This document shows, piece after piece, positions 32,279 to 43,490 of a DNA stretch of 64,000 nt. Made by a program: the position numbers and the translations under genes. Each line of letters starts with the position of its first letter. The stretch's first letter is position 1. This DNA is from Mastigamoeba balamuthi (Eukaryota > Evosea > Mastigamoebida > Mastigamoebidae): the NCBI GenBank assembly GCA_902651635.1, contig CACRSC010000075.1:159440-223439 (forward strand), written 5' to 3'. Under the pieces are notes generated by a model. It did not search any database. It saw only the letters and a program-made list of their open reading frames with translations, and was not told where the DNA came from.

Positions 32279-35200
32279 ATGGCGGAGGTGAGCAAGGAGT
32301 TCTTCGAGTTCGTGCGCGAGATCGGGGAGACGCGGTCGCGCGAGGAGGAGGAGGTGATCGTGCGGCGCGAGGTGGCGAGGCTCAAGGCGGCCTGCGCGCA
32401 CCCGGACCCCGCCGTCGCCTCGAACGCGCGCAAGGGCCGCGAGATGCTGCTGCGCATGATCTACTGCGAGATGCTCGGCTACGAGGTCCCCTTCGCCTAC
32501 ATGAGCGCCCTCAGCAGCGCCCAGCACCACAAGGCACGGCGCCTGCTGGGTTGGGTTTGCTTGTTTGGGTTTTTGGCCGGGGGCGGGAATCGAACCGCCG
32601 TCCCTGTCGCCCTCGATTCCCGCCCCCGGTGATTTCCAACGTGGCAGGAAGATTCCACGTTCATGGGGAACTGATTTTCGAATCAGGAATCTGGATCTTT
32701 GACCCATCGCAGAGGAATCTACTGACCACCCGCACAGGTATCTAACAGGAGGACGGGGCACCTGGCGCTGTCGCTGTTCCTGGGCGAGGAGCACGAGCTG
32801 AGCATCATGAACACCAACAGCGTGCGCAAGGGCCTGGAGAGCGCCAACTTTGCCGAGGTCTGCACGTCGCTGACGGCCCTCCTGCACCTCGCGAGCCCCA
32901 AGACCATCCCCGTCTTCCTCCCTGTCGTCCGCCCTCTGCTCAACCACAAGAAGTGCGCTCTCTCTCTCTCCTTTGTCTTCACAATTCCTTGCACAACACA
33001 TATCGTCCCGGTTCTCTTCTCTCTCAACGCCTCTTGCTGCCCTACCTCTGCAGCATCACCTCTCTTGTGTTTCTGCCATCATCCCAATCCCTCCACTCTG
33101 CTGTCCACACTCCCACCAATCCACGTTGCCTCTCGCCTCATCTGCATCGTTCCGCACTTCTCCTCTCTCTCAACGCCTCTCGCTCCCATCTCTACAGCAT
33201 CACTGCCTCAGTACACCTCTCTCGCTGTCTCAGCCACCACTCCAATCCCTCAACTCTGCTGTCCCACGCGCTCCCCCTCCCCAATCCACATAACCCCTCG
33301 CCTCCTCTTGCGTTGCTCGACACTGCTGCCTGGCACGGCCTCCTCTGCCCCGCACCCACACTGCTTGGCGCAGAGCGATTGTGAGGCAGAAGGCGGTGGC
33401 GGCGGTGCACGCGATGATCATGAAGGACAGCAGCGCCATACCCGACGGCAACAAGCTGATGCGGTCGGCGCTGTGCGACCGCGAGCCCGCGGTGATGGTG
33501 GCGGCCATCTGCGCGGTCAGCGACCTCGTGGCTGCCGACGCCGCGCTGTGGCACGACGTGGTGCCGTCGATCTGCAGCATCCTGGCGCAGGTCATCGACC
33601 GCCGCCTGCCCAAGTCGTACGACTACGCGGGCATCCCGGCGCCGTGGGTGCAGCTGCACCTGCTGGACATCCTGGGCGCGCTGGGCCGCGACAACAAGCG
33701 CTGCTCGGAGCAGATGTACCCCGTGCTGGGCCAGGCGTTCCGGGCGGCCGCGCAGGTGCCCGGGTCGAACCCCATGGTGCTCTACGGCTGCATCCGGACG
33801 GCGACCAAGATCTACCCCAAGCGCGAGCTGCTGGCGGCCGCGGGCACGCACATCACGGCGCTGCTGCGCTCGGGCGACGCGAACCTGCGGTACCTGGGCC
33901 TGCGCAGCCTGGGCGAGCTCGTGCGCCACGACCCCTCGTTCGCCGCGCAGCACCAGATGACCGTCGTCGAGTGCCTCGAGTCGGACGACGAGACGCTGCG
34001 CCGCGAGACGCTCGAGCTGCTCTACCGCATGGTCAACGCCAAGAACGTCGGCGCCATCACCGCGCGCCTGCTCGCCCACCTCGGCTCCCCGGCCGCCGAC
34101 AGCTTCATGCGCGAGGAGCTCGTCGCCCGCGTCACGCAGATCGCCGAGCGCTACGCGCCCTCGCACGAGTGGTACCTCGAGACCGTCGCCTCGGTCCTCG
34201 AGAACGGCGGCGACTGCGCCCGCGCAGACCTCGCGCTGCCGCTGCTGCGGCTGCTGGCGCCCGGCGGCGCGGGCGACGCGCCCTTCAGGAGGTTCGCCGC
34301 CGACTGGTTCTCGCGCAAGGCCGCGGCCACCGTCGACGCCGCGGGCAGGGACGCCGCGCGCGTGCCCGAGACGCTGATGCAGGTCGCCGCGTGGGTGCTC
34401 GGCGAGTACGGCCACCTCGCGGCCTGCGGCACCGAGAAGGTCATCCTCCAGCTCTGCAGCCTCCTCGACCTCAACCTCGAGAGTACGCAGGGGCGCCCCA
34501 CCCCACCCGCCAGGGCCGTCGCGCGCTCACGCTTCTCCGCCGGGTTTCCACGGGTCTCGGGCGGTTTCTCTCCCCTTTCGCTTCTCTTCCCGCTGTTTTG
34601 CGGGACTTCGCACACACGTGCAATTGCTTGTTTTCCAGTGCTATACGGTGTTATTACTCGTGGTCCTGTAAAGCCACTGTTGAGCTGCGTCCGCGTGCTG
34701 CCGCGCTAACAACCCTAGCGTGCGGCTCGGGCCACTTAAATTGCCTTACGCTCGCCATTGGCGGCTGCTCACTCGCTGTTGCTGCGCAGCGGCGAGCACG
34801 AGGGGGTACATCGTCAGCGCCCTGGTGAAGCTGTGCGTGCGCCTGGGCCGCGCGCCGCCGTCGCAGGTCGCCAGCGCGCTCAACAAGTTCAAGAACTCGG
34901 CGCACACGGACATCCAGCAGCGCTGCTACGAGTGCTCGGCGCTGCTCGACGACTGCGCCGTCTCGCGGCGCGTGCTGCCCTGCGACGCCGACCTCCCGGC
35001 CGCCCCCGCCAAGATCGACGCGTCGCTGCCGTTCCTCGACGCGCACGTCCAGAAGGCGCTGGCCGCGGGCGCCAAGCCCTACGTGCCCCGCTCGCTGCGC
35101 CGCGCGGCGTCGCCCAAGGAGGCCGCCGCGCAGCAGGGCCACGGCGACGAGCTCAACATCGCCGCGTACCCCGCGCCCAGCCACCCCTACGCCGCCGTCG

Positions 35201-36916
35201 CCCCCGGGTTCCTCCAGCCCGCCCCCGCTGTCCTGCGCCCCGCAGCCGCCCCCGCGTCCTCCGCTGCCTCCGCCGTCGCTGCCGCCGCTGCCGCTGGCGC
35301 GCCCTCCAAGGCCAAGGCGGCTGGCGGCGAGGCGCAGGCGGGGCTGCACCTCGGAGCGATGCCTGCGAAGAAGGTCGTGTGGACGCAGCAGGGCTACAGC
35401 ATGCCCTCCCCCGCCGCGGCCCCTGCGCCTGCGCCTGCGCCCCCCGCGCCGGCGCCGCTGCCTGCAGCCGCAGCCCCGGCGCCGGCGCCCGCGCAGCAGG
35501 CAGCGACGCCGAGGGCGTCGAGGGCGCCGGCGCCGGCGGCCCGCGTCGTCGACGAGCGCAAGGCGCGCATCGCCCGCGACCTGTTTGGCGGGGGCGAGGA
35601 GGACGAGCCGAGCGTGGCGTCGATTGTGCTGCGCGAGGACGAGCCCAGGAAGCAGAGCGCGGGCAGCGGCACGCCGACGATGGACCTGCTGCTCGACCTC
35701 GGCGCGGGCAGCGGCGACGCGGGGGCCGCCAGGCAGCCGCAGCAGAGCTCGACGCCCGCGTCGCCGCCGCCGCTGCCGGCGTCGCAGCTGATCGCGGACC
35801 TGCTGGGCATCGACGTCAAGCCGCAGGCGCCCGCCCCCAGCAGCAGCGCCGCCTCTGTGCTCGAGGCCCTCCCCGCGCCCGTCGCCGCCCCTGGGGCGCA
35901 GTCGATGCACTCGCTGCTGTTCGGGGAGCCCCAGCTGCCGGCCGCGGCTCAGCTGCCCGCCCAGCAGCCGCAGGTGCAGGCAGCGGCGGGGCCTGCGAGC
36001 CACCCCGCGACGATCCCCACGAGCTCGCTGCCAGCAACGCCGTTTGTGTCGAGCGAGGCGCGCGAGCAGCTCTTCTCTCTCCCCATGGCTGCGGACGAGT
36101 GCTGACATCTGCCTGTGCCTACTTCCCCTCTCGCAGATACTGAGCTGCGTGGAGCCGACGGCTGCGCTGGTGTGCCAGTCGGGGCCCGTCGCGCTCTACT
36201 CGGCGCGGCTCTACAAGGCGGGGCAGCTGGGGGTGGCGCTGCTGCTGGGCTCCGCGTCGGCCTGCGAGGTCGCGCGCACTGTGAGCGTCGCCGTCGACGC
36301 CAACGCCGCCGTGCAGATCGAGCTCGCCTGCCCGCCCAACGTCACCGCCGACCGCACGAGCGCCTCCGTCGCCCGCGTCCCCGCGAGGCTCAGCGTGCGG
36401 CGCCCTCGCGTGCTGTCCGCGCAGCCGCCCTGACCCCCGTGACGTGCGCAGGTGATCGCTGTGCTGAAGCTGAGGATCGGTGGGTTCGAGGGGGCGCGCG
36501 CGGGGCTGGCGATCACGGGGCGGTTCACAGAGTCGGGGAGCGCGCAGCCGCAGTCTCTGCGGGTGCCGCTGACGGTGTTCGACTTCATGCGGCCGCGCAA
36601 GATGACGACCGAGGAGGTGGGCGCGCAGTGGCCCCTGCACCCGCACGAGCGGTCCGTCGACCTGCGCTACGCCCGCAGCGGCGGCGGCATCACGGCGCTG
36701 GCGGCGGACATCAAGGCCAAGTTCCGCATGCACTGCGTCGAGGTCATCGGCAGCGAGGCCATCTTCTGCGGCGCCGTTGTGGGCGCGACCAAAGAGATGC
36801 TCTGCCTTGTTCACGCCCGCGCCTGGGACGACGGCGTCAACGTCTCGGTTCTTGCCCGCACGCAGAGCGTCGCCCTGACCGCGTGGATCTGCGAGGCGGG
36901 CGCTGACGCTCTCTGA
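32279..36916 (+). CDS. AP4E1: AP-4 complex epsilon subunit (large adaptin)
   Basis: AP-4 sorts cargo at the trans-Golgi network without clathrin; epsilon is one of its two large chains. The trunk matches AP-4 epsilon best among adaptins: YCEMLGYEVPFAYM, ALSLFLGEEHELSI, KALCDR-like SALCDREPAVMVAA, IPAPWVQLHLLDILGALG, QHQMTVVECLESDDETLRRE, ELLYRMVNAKNVG and VLGEYGHLA. Exons are 32279-about 32550, about 32751-32950, about 33380-34482, about 34800-36104 and two short ones to 36916. The fourth exon ends the solenoid (ALNKFKNSAHTDIQQRCYEC) and encodes a long Ala/Pro-rich hinge. The last exons form the ear (VFDFMRPRKMTTEEVGAQW, ending EAGADAL). The first intron has no obvious canonical donor that keeps the frame; a GC donor in CGCCT/GCTGGG would. 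Gamma, delta and alpha adaptins fit less well. Confidence 0.88.
32577..32629. repeat. Perfect 17-base-arm hairpin with pol III B box inside an AP-4 epsilon intron
   Basis: Arms 32577-32593 and 32613-32629 pair at 17 of 17 positions (CCGGGGGCGGGAATCGA and its complement), with a 19-base loop. On the minus strand the inner part reads ACGGCGGTTCGATTCCCGCC, which looks like the T arm of a tRNA with an exact GGTTCGANNCC B box. No full cloverleaf can be folded, so it is a tRNA-derived remnant or a convergent hairpin. Confidence 0.75.
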
Positions 36917-37303
36917 ACCAATAACTCCCGTCCAACACAGCCTGCCTACTCCCTATTGACCGACCGCCTTCAACAGCATCAGCCCAATCAACACAATCTA
37001 CTCTGGCTCGTGGCTCGTGGCATCTTGGGTTGGTATCTGCGTGTAATGTCTCTTTTCAGAGAATTAACTGTTCACCTTGCCTGCGTAAGAGAGCTAAGAA
37101 ATTTGCGGAATTGCAAGACATCAGGAGCAAGTACTACTTAGGTCTGAAGGATCAAACACTACAATAAGAAGTAAAGTTCAGAAAACAGATTACTAATGTG
37201 AAAAACAAAAAACTGTAACCACTATATAAATTCTGAATTTAGCGAAGAAATATACTCAAAAAGACATATAAAAATGAACATCAAAGAAAAAAGAAAGAAA
37301 GAA

Positions 37304-37369
37304 ATGTTGCAAAGAAAGTCACTTAGGTTGCGCGCAGTGCGCGCAACCAAAGTGACTTTTTTGCAACAT
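37304..37369. repeat. 66-base near-perfect palindrome
   Basis: Two 33-base arms meet with no loop at TGCGCGCA/GTGCGCGC. The arms read ATGTTGCAAA...AAGTCACTT..GGTTGCGCGCA and its complement, with only a few mismatches and a one-base indel. Such loop-less palindromes are typical of two transposon termini fused head to head, or of a foldback element. Confidence 0.85.
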
Positions 37370-37401
37370 AGGATACACACACGAGAAACAGGGTCAATTT
37401 C
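37345..37401. repeat. 57-base direct repeat, first copy
   Basis: This sequence (AACCAAAGTGAC...CAATTTC) includes the right arm of the palindrome and recurs identically at 37509-37565, 164 bases downstream. Both copies were compared base by base and no difference was found. Confidence 0.9.
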
Positions 37402-37508
37402 AGCACTCAAAAACGCGAGGGCAGAAAGCTGAGTCAGCCCTCAATAGTCCCGACAAAAGTGCCTGTTGAAGGGGCACTTTGCAGCTCTGTGCTGGATTGG
37501 GTGGGAGT

Positions 37509-37565
37509 AACCAAAGTGACTTTTTTGCAACATAGGATACACACACGAGAAACAGGGTCAATTTC
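37509..37565. repeat. 57-base direct repeat, second copy
   Basis: Identical to 37345-37401. The 107 bases between the copies contain no further repeat. Identity suggests a recent event, such as insertion and rearrangement of the palindromic element. Confidence 0.9.
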
Positions 37566-39802
37566 GTTTAATCATATGATTGATGACGAAGATGGTATGT
37601 GCTGATTTGCACAGCTCAGCTATCTTTTATAGCTCGCATGTAGTACAGTGTAGTTACTACCCTGTATGCTGGTGTATGTTCCATAATGAGACAAGGAGTA
37701 GCTGGAGCTCCTCATGTCCGACCTTTGCTAATAGGAGGGTGTAAGAGTCCCTCAAGGCATCAGTACCATGTGCATGAGCATCAAGTATTTTCTACCAAAA
37801 TAGCATCACTGCCATACTCTTCCACAGGTCAATCAAGTCCATGTTATTACTTTTCTATTCATTACTAACTACTTTCTTTTGCAGTGTTGTGGCTCCAGTT
37901 GCACTCTGTAAAATATTCATCAGCATTATGCTTCTAAGAACTAGAGATTCCAAATGTAATAAATACCTGCACAAAAGTGTGAAGATACTATCTAAGTGAG
38001 AAAAACGGTTAAATAACTCTACTGTTTTAGATCTGTTGGGGGTATTCCTATGATGCTGATGAGTGTGGTGCACCACGGGCTCTGCTGAGGGCAAGTCCAC
38101 AGACGGTGGGCTTGGGAGTCAGCCTTACCAGTACAGAACAGGCATCGGGGATCACTTCAGTATAGTTGGATGCGGGGGGTCAAATCTTCCCACACTCATT
38201 GGGGGGTTACGTCTTGCACATTTTTATGAGTGTGATAGGTGCCCATGATGGCTTGGTGCCAGTGCAGGCCTCCCATGTGCTGGGCTTGTTTTCTGGTGTT
38301 TTCGCAGAAGTACTGGTGGGACCTTCGTGATTCCTGCTGCTGCCTCTTGGGTTTCACAGCGGTGAAGGTGGTGTCGTCATGTGATGTTGAACACTGTGTG
38401 GAAGTTCGATCTGGTATCTGTAATAAACATGTAGTTTGACTGCTCTTTATCAGAGGAATTGAACTCTGATCTATATAAATCTCCACTTCATATCTCCAGA
38501 GCATTTCATCAAATCCCCTCAGCACACACTCATCAAGCACATGCTTTGCAACCTCTCATTAACTGATTTCATACTCGAGTTCGCATGCCCACTGGACCAC
38601 TACAATGAACTCACAGCTGAGATGGAGTTGTACACTCCCATGTGTGCACTTAAAAATGGACTTCTTTTCAAACGGGCAACGAGCTCAGACACCCTGGACA
38701 ACCTGCTGGGTGGTGCAGTTACACAACCTGTTGTGGTGAACAAGGCCGGTATCTATGAGAATACCATCATCTCAACTAGCTTCGTGGCGGTGGTCTGCAG
38801 GAATAGCAATGGACTCGAGACAATGCTCATCACATTTTGAAAAAATCGCATTAATCCACCAGAGAATTGGTTGCCCCCCCCCCTTCAACTTCAGAGAAGC
38901 AACCCCTGAGGTAAAGAACCCATACCCCTGTGGGTAAAAACCACAAAGCAATTTTTAAAAAGCCCTGTTACTTCTTTGTTGCTGCAGGTGGAAAACAGTA
39001 GGTTATTCCATGTTCATCTACAATGACTTCTGGTTGAACTACTGTGGGCTCTTCTGTGTGCAGAGCACAAGGTGTCCTCTCTGGTGTGAAGAGCAGGGCT
39101 TATCGATTGTGAAGACACAGGGCTTGGTGTTTGTAATCCAACCACGTGATGCTGAATGCCATAACAGGTGGAGTAGAGTCCCCTTGAGTAGTTTGGCATG
39201 ATGGAGATGTGTTGAAGAACCAGGAAAATCCATGAGGCACACACACAAAAGAGTTCACACTCACACCTCGTCCACTGTGTGTGACAAGGTCGATCTTGTC
39301 ATTGCTTGAAGAATTGCAAAGGTGCCACAGAACGTCTCCTGGAGACAGGGTCTCGAACAGAGCACGATCAAAGAACACTGTCATTCTGTTGGCTTAGAGA
39401 ATAAACTGTGGTTGTGAGCAATATGTGCCATGGCTCCTCAGTACCTTTGAATGTAACACCACTGGCCTGGCACTGGGCTTCCCCAGGCTCCATTCTCCAA
39501 CCAAGTATGTGAATGAGATACTATTTTATCCTGCTCCCTTTTCAATCTGAAAAGCCAACAATACATAGTTTTTTCAACTTCTCAAATGTGATTGCTTCTT
39601 CTGTTATTGTTTCAATTTGATTAGCATTATTTTGATGAAGCAGAATCCATCAAGGGAGCCCAGCAACCCAGGGAGACCAGCTAACCAAGGAAGCCCTGCA
39701 CCCTGAGAAATCCAGTATCCAAGGAAGCACCTGAGAGCACGGAGGTTTCCGAGTCTGCACCACATTCATTCGAGGCATGCGGCCTTGTGTGCGCGCGTGG
39801 CC

Positions 39803-40845
39803 TCAGACAATGACGCCGCCAGTGCCGGTCTTGCAGAGGAACATGTCCTCAACCTTGGCGGGGCGCGCGTTGGCCTGCTCCTGTGTGTGGAACAGCGACT
39901 TGAACACACGCTCGTCCGCACCCGCCGGCGCTGCGATCTTCGTCTTCTCCCTCTTGGCTGCGGGCGCCTCTGCGGCCTCTGGCGCCGCATCCGCCGCCCG
40001 CTTGGCCGACTTCCGCTTCTTGGGCTGGATTCGCAAGTCAGAAAAATATCTACAGAGAATCTAGAAAAAATCTGCGGCCATACCTTCTCTGTGGCCCTGC
40101 GGGCCTCCATCTGCGCCCTGAGCCTCGCGACGTCGTCGGGGTTGCCGTTGAGGGTGACGACCTCGGTGACGGGAGCGCCGCAGGAGAGGCACTTGTCGCT
40201 GGGGACCTCGGCGAGCGCCTTCTCGCTCAGCACGCACCCGCACCCCCGCATCAGCACGAAGCGGTGCCCCGACCCCGCCTCCAGCCCCGTCAGCGGGCAC
40301 ACGAACCGGCTCACGACAGAGGGCCCACGCCCGCCGGCACCCGCCTGCAAAAGAGGAAGACCCTACAGTAAGATATCCGAGATATTGGCGATACGTGAAG
40401 ATCCGCGAGATCAAGAAGATATCTGGAAACGGGAAGGGCCCTCTGCGCGCCTTGCTGGTCTTGGCGGGGGCGGCGGCGGCGGCGGCGGCGCTGGCGGCCT
40501 GCGACACGGGGGCCTTGGGGGCGACGGCGATGAGGTCGGCGAGGCCGCGGATGTGGCCGAAGGCGGCGGGCAGGGAGCGGTCGACGAGGGCAACGAGGAG
40601 GGCGTCCTTGTTGAAGAGGTTGCCCAGGTCGTCGGCCACGACGGGGTCCCTCAGCGGCTCCTTGCTCAGCGCGCACAGCGTCCACCGCGCCCGCTCCATC
40701 TGGGGATAACCGCGCTGTCAGCGGCAGCGGGCGCCGGTCGCGCGGGGGGTAGGGCGGGCACCTCGGTGGTGTCCTGGCGCGGAGGGGCCTCCTTGGTCTT
40801 GACGAGCTCGATGCGCTTGGGGATGAAGCCGCCGTCACAGCCCAT
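39803..40845 (-). CDS. RTF2: Replication termination factor 2 (RTF2) homologue
   Basis: The start MGCDGGFIPKRIELVKTKE is the family signature. Exons then give WTLCALSKEPLRDPVVADDL and NLFNKDALLVALV (the first RING-like half), an Ala-rich insert, SRFVCPLTGLEAGSGHRFVL with GCGCVLSEKALAEVPSDKCL and CGAPV (second half of the zinc-binding domain), VVTLNGNPDDVARLRAQM, and a basic tail ending with KSLFHTQEQAN and a TGA at 39803. RTF2 associates with replication forks and with the spliceosome and is turned over by proteasome shuttles in animals. Four exons are needed (about 40845-40762, 40699-40438, 40348-40084, 40028-39803), with introns of about 55-90 bases. Flanked on both sides by A/T-rich islands. 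Confidence 0.92.
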
Positions 40846-43490
40846 TTCCTGCGCGCCGATGCAAAGATGCAAAGAGATATGCGCTTCAGATTTTTGGTGT
40901 ACTGTTTTCATACACAAATAGCAGGCCACAAAAAGTTGGCCTTGTTACGCATGGTAGTAACAGCAGTGCTGAGGACACCAACCGCCGGCTTGTACGACAG
41001 AGTTGGATCACCAGAATTGAAGGGGAAAGTGGGATCTTGATTGCATCAGGGAGGTGGGTGGTGGAGGTGGAAGGCAGATGGGGAGATGCGCGGCATGCAG
41101 TGTGTCATCAGAGCAAAGACATCGTGCATCCAGGAGGGATAGGCTCCAGGTGGCGGTTGTTCTGCTGACGTGGGAAGATTTCCGGCGGTCAATAAAGTGG
41201 CCGGCCATTCCGCCGTCATGCTCACAGGTGAGGTGTGGTCCTCTTCACTTCCTTGCACATGAGCAGTGCATGCAGAATCAACTGCTGGATCACTCTGCAG
41301 CCTGTAACCGGTCCCAGACACCTGTTAACTCCCTGTGTGTTCGATGTTTGCTCACCTCTGTGTGTACCCGGCGGCAGTGATTGCGGCTGCTGCCAGGTTA
41401 TTGCACAGGAGGATCGCCCATGAGTTATACTTGTCGGCAGGGCTCCGGTGACCACGAGTTGAGGCACGGGACATCTGATTGTGCACAGGATGTATGCCCT
41501 CGCCCCCCTCTTCGACCAGATAGTACAGGGGCCCATAGATCTCATAGTCGTCCCACAGGTTGTTGGAAAGATAGTGCACTGCCGGGTTCATGTTAAACCA
41601 TAACACAGCAAAGAACCCCAGCAGGTTCTCATGAGCTCTGATGTACTCGGTGCACAATCCCTCCCTCATCTCCTTGGTCGAGGCAAACTTCCAGAACCAT
41701 CTCAGAGAATGAAACACACTCTGAATTCCCTCAACCCAGGTGATGTGGTGGAGTTGCCCGCCAGCAAGAGGAATGGATATTGAAGGTGGCTCAGTACGGG
41801 CTCTCCACCCACTGCATAAGTGCAGTGTCAACACTCTGAAGAACGACTTGGTCTGTTGTGAACTGTAAGAGCTGATTGATACTGCAATATTTATACTCAC
41901 ATTTGAGATTGTGAACAAGGTGTCCAGGCCCCAGCTCTGTATCCCACAGTCTGTAAGACGTGCACCAAATGCAGCAGTAACAGAGGCTGACAAGCTTAAG
42001 AGAGCAGCAAGGCGGTCGTTGAGCTGGTGAATGACATAGTCAACTACCTGGGTCAGTTGGTGATGGAGTGCGTATACTATCTCCGAGGGCTGAATGTTCC
42101 ACAGGTGGCTGTGCTGCTATGTATCAGGATCCCAGGTCCATACACAATATGGATCTGGCACACACCAGCCCCCAGTCTTGTGCTCTGTGGAGAACTCACA
42201 CACCATGCATAGGCGCTGACCAGGGGAATGACATACTGCACTCACGTTATTGTTTACCACAGCACTTATTGACAGCCAATCAATGTGCATAACTGTGAGG
42301 GCTCACAACATCTCAGGGTCCAAATCCTATACACTCGTTTTTTCCATGGATATTATGTGCATTCACAGAAATTACAGAGTAGTCTTTGTGTCACTGAGGT
42401 GATTCTCCACAGTGACATTGTGGTGTACCAGGAACTCGTTTCCTCAATAAAATCCCGGACTGAAACACAAGCAGCTGTCACTCCTCCAGGCCCAGAGATT
42501 GAGTGAACACCACTTCAGTCACTCCAGTAGTGTAGATATACAAAAATTGTTTCTCATTAATAGGAATTCCATCATCTCATTGATTGACAAAGAAAACAGC
42601 ATTGATAATTCCAGTCACAATTTGCCAATAAATAAGAAGAGCATAACGAGCCCTTTCTTTCTCATCTTTCTGTTGTCTGGATACTGCAAGTTGTTCAACT
42701 GCACCAGTCTGAGCAGTTCAACTTCTCTGGTATGATGGCTGGAGAATCATATTCCTATTTATAGAAGAAGTAACCATCACAATGCCAACAACTTTTGACA
42801 CATAGTACCAATAGGAAAGATTGGCACCAAAATCTCCTGCTAATTTTCCCCCATCACACTTTGTCTTCACAAAAATGGTATTTGCAGATTTTCCTCTTAA
42901 CTATTTAGCACTACCAATATCCAATTACATTTATTTTTTTTACAAACATGAAAGAGACAGCAGAGAAGTGTGTATTCCCTTCTCAAGGTGACAACCCACA
43001 CTCTATTTCTCAGCCAGCACTCAGCCCAGTGCAGACACCAGCACTAACACAATTGGCTACCCCCAAGAGAGTCAGAAACGGCGTGCACAAGTTGAGTGTG
43101 AGGTCACACAGCCCTCAAAGGCGCACAAGGAGTCCACTTCTTCAACTCCACTTTGTAGAAGTCATAAGCTACAGTATTGTTTGTTTAGTCATGCTCAAAA
43201 TATCGCAAGCCCAAGCCCTTGGCCATGAATTCCACCAGCAGGAGGGCTCTGGGTGAACAGTGGGTATTGTGTTACACTGTGGTGCCATGGCAACCGTGTG
43301 CTCGTCATCATGACCCTGTTTCACAGGCGGGATAACAAGGCAATGGATGTTAACTTTCGGCATGGGAGAGAGGAGACACACCAGTGTGTTTTACTGATTG
43401 GCCAAACAATCTGTCCGAGTAATCGAAATATGCCGCAATAGATAAACTGGATGGTCGCCTGTTCTCGCACTCACGGGAAACACCTCAGAC
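40846..43490. other. A/T-rich island with possible decayed mobile DNA
   Basis: About 2.6 kb of A/T-rich sequence between RTF2 and the next gene-like stretch. The only long ORF is on the minus strand (41352-41993), listed separately. The part from 42.0 to 43.4 kb has only short ORFs. No terminal repeats were recognised. The abrupt change in composition at both borders is clear by eye. Confidence 0.5.
41352..41993 (-). CDS. 213-residue ORF of unknown family, possibly from a mobile element
   Basis: The only long ORF in this island. It has balanced amino-acid use, unlike the shadow ORFs in GC-rich DNA, with a segment ENLLGFFAVLWFNMNPAVHY followed by GPLYYLVEEGGEGIHPVHNQ. A His-Tyr-Leu element followed by Gly-Pro-Leu and Glu..Glu..His recalls the C-terminal part of some plant and animal transposon proteins. 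I cannot assign the family. No ATG context, introns or neighbours help. It may equally be a fragment of a host gene. Confidence 0.3.
   Translation of the reverse strand: MSASVTAAFGARLTDCGIQSWGLDTLFTISNVSINIAVSISSYSSQQTKSFFRVLTLHLCSGWRARTEPPSISIPLAGGQLHHITWVEGIQSVFHSLRWFWKFASTKEMREGLCTEYIRAHENLLGFFAVLWFNMNPAVHYLSNNLWDDYEIYGPLYYLVEEGGEGIHPVHNQMSRASTRGHRSPADKYNSWAILLCNNLAAAAITAAGYTQR

Larger units (their letters stand above)
30988..34588. repeat. Tandem segment, copy B (3601 bases)
   Basis: Second copy of 27416-30986. It continues without a break into the rest of the AP-4 epsilon gene after 34588, so this copy is the one contiguous with the downstream sequence, while copy A is contiguous with the upstream sequence. 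Confidence 0.9.
36917..39802. other. A/T-rich island with repeats, no host gene recognised
   Basis: Between AP-4 epsilon and RTF2 lie nearly 2.9 kb of A/T-rich sequence. It contains the hairpin at 37304-37369 and paired 57-base direct repeats. The longest open stretches (38541-38840 plus, 99 residues; 39100-39384 minus, 94 residues) have fairly ordinary amino-acid composition but match nothing I know. They may be decayed mobile-element coding sequence. The last 150 bases contain loosely repeated AACCAAGGAAGCCCTG-like words. Confidence 0.5.

Noticed and set aside
28705-36916. Two separate AP-4 epsilon genes
   Set aside because: The first copy ends at the N in an intron and is near identical to the second, so it is better read as the other haplotype.
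38541-38840. A 99-residue plus-strand ORF in an A/T-rich island
   Set aside because: No recognisable domain, no neighbours in frame, and similar-sized ORFs occur by chance in such DNA; mentioned only within the island entry.
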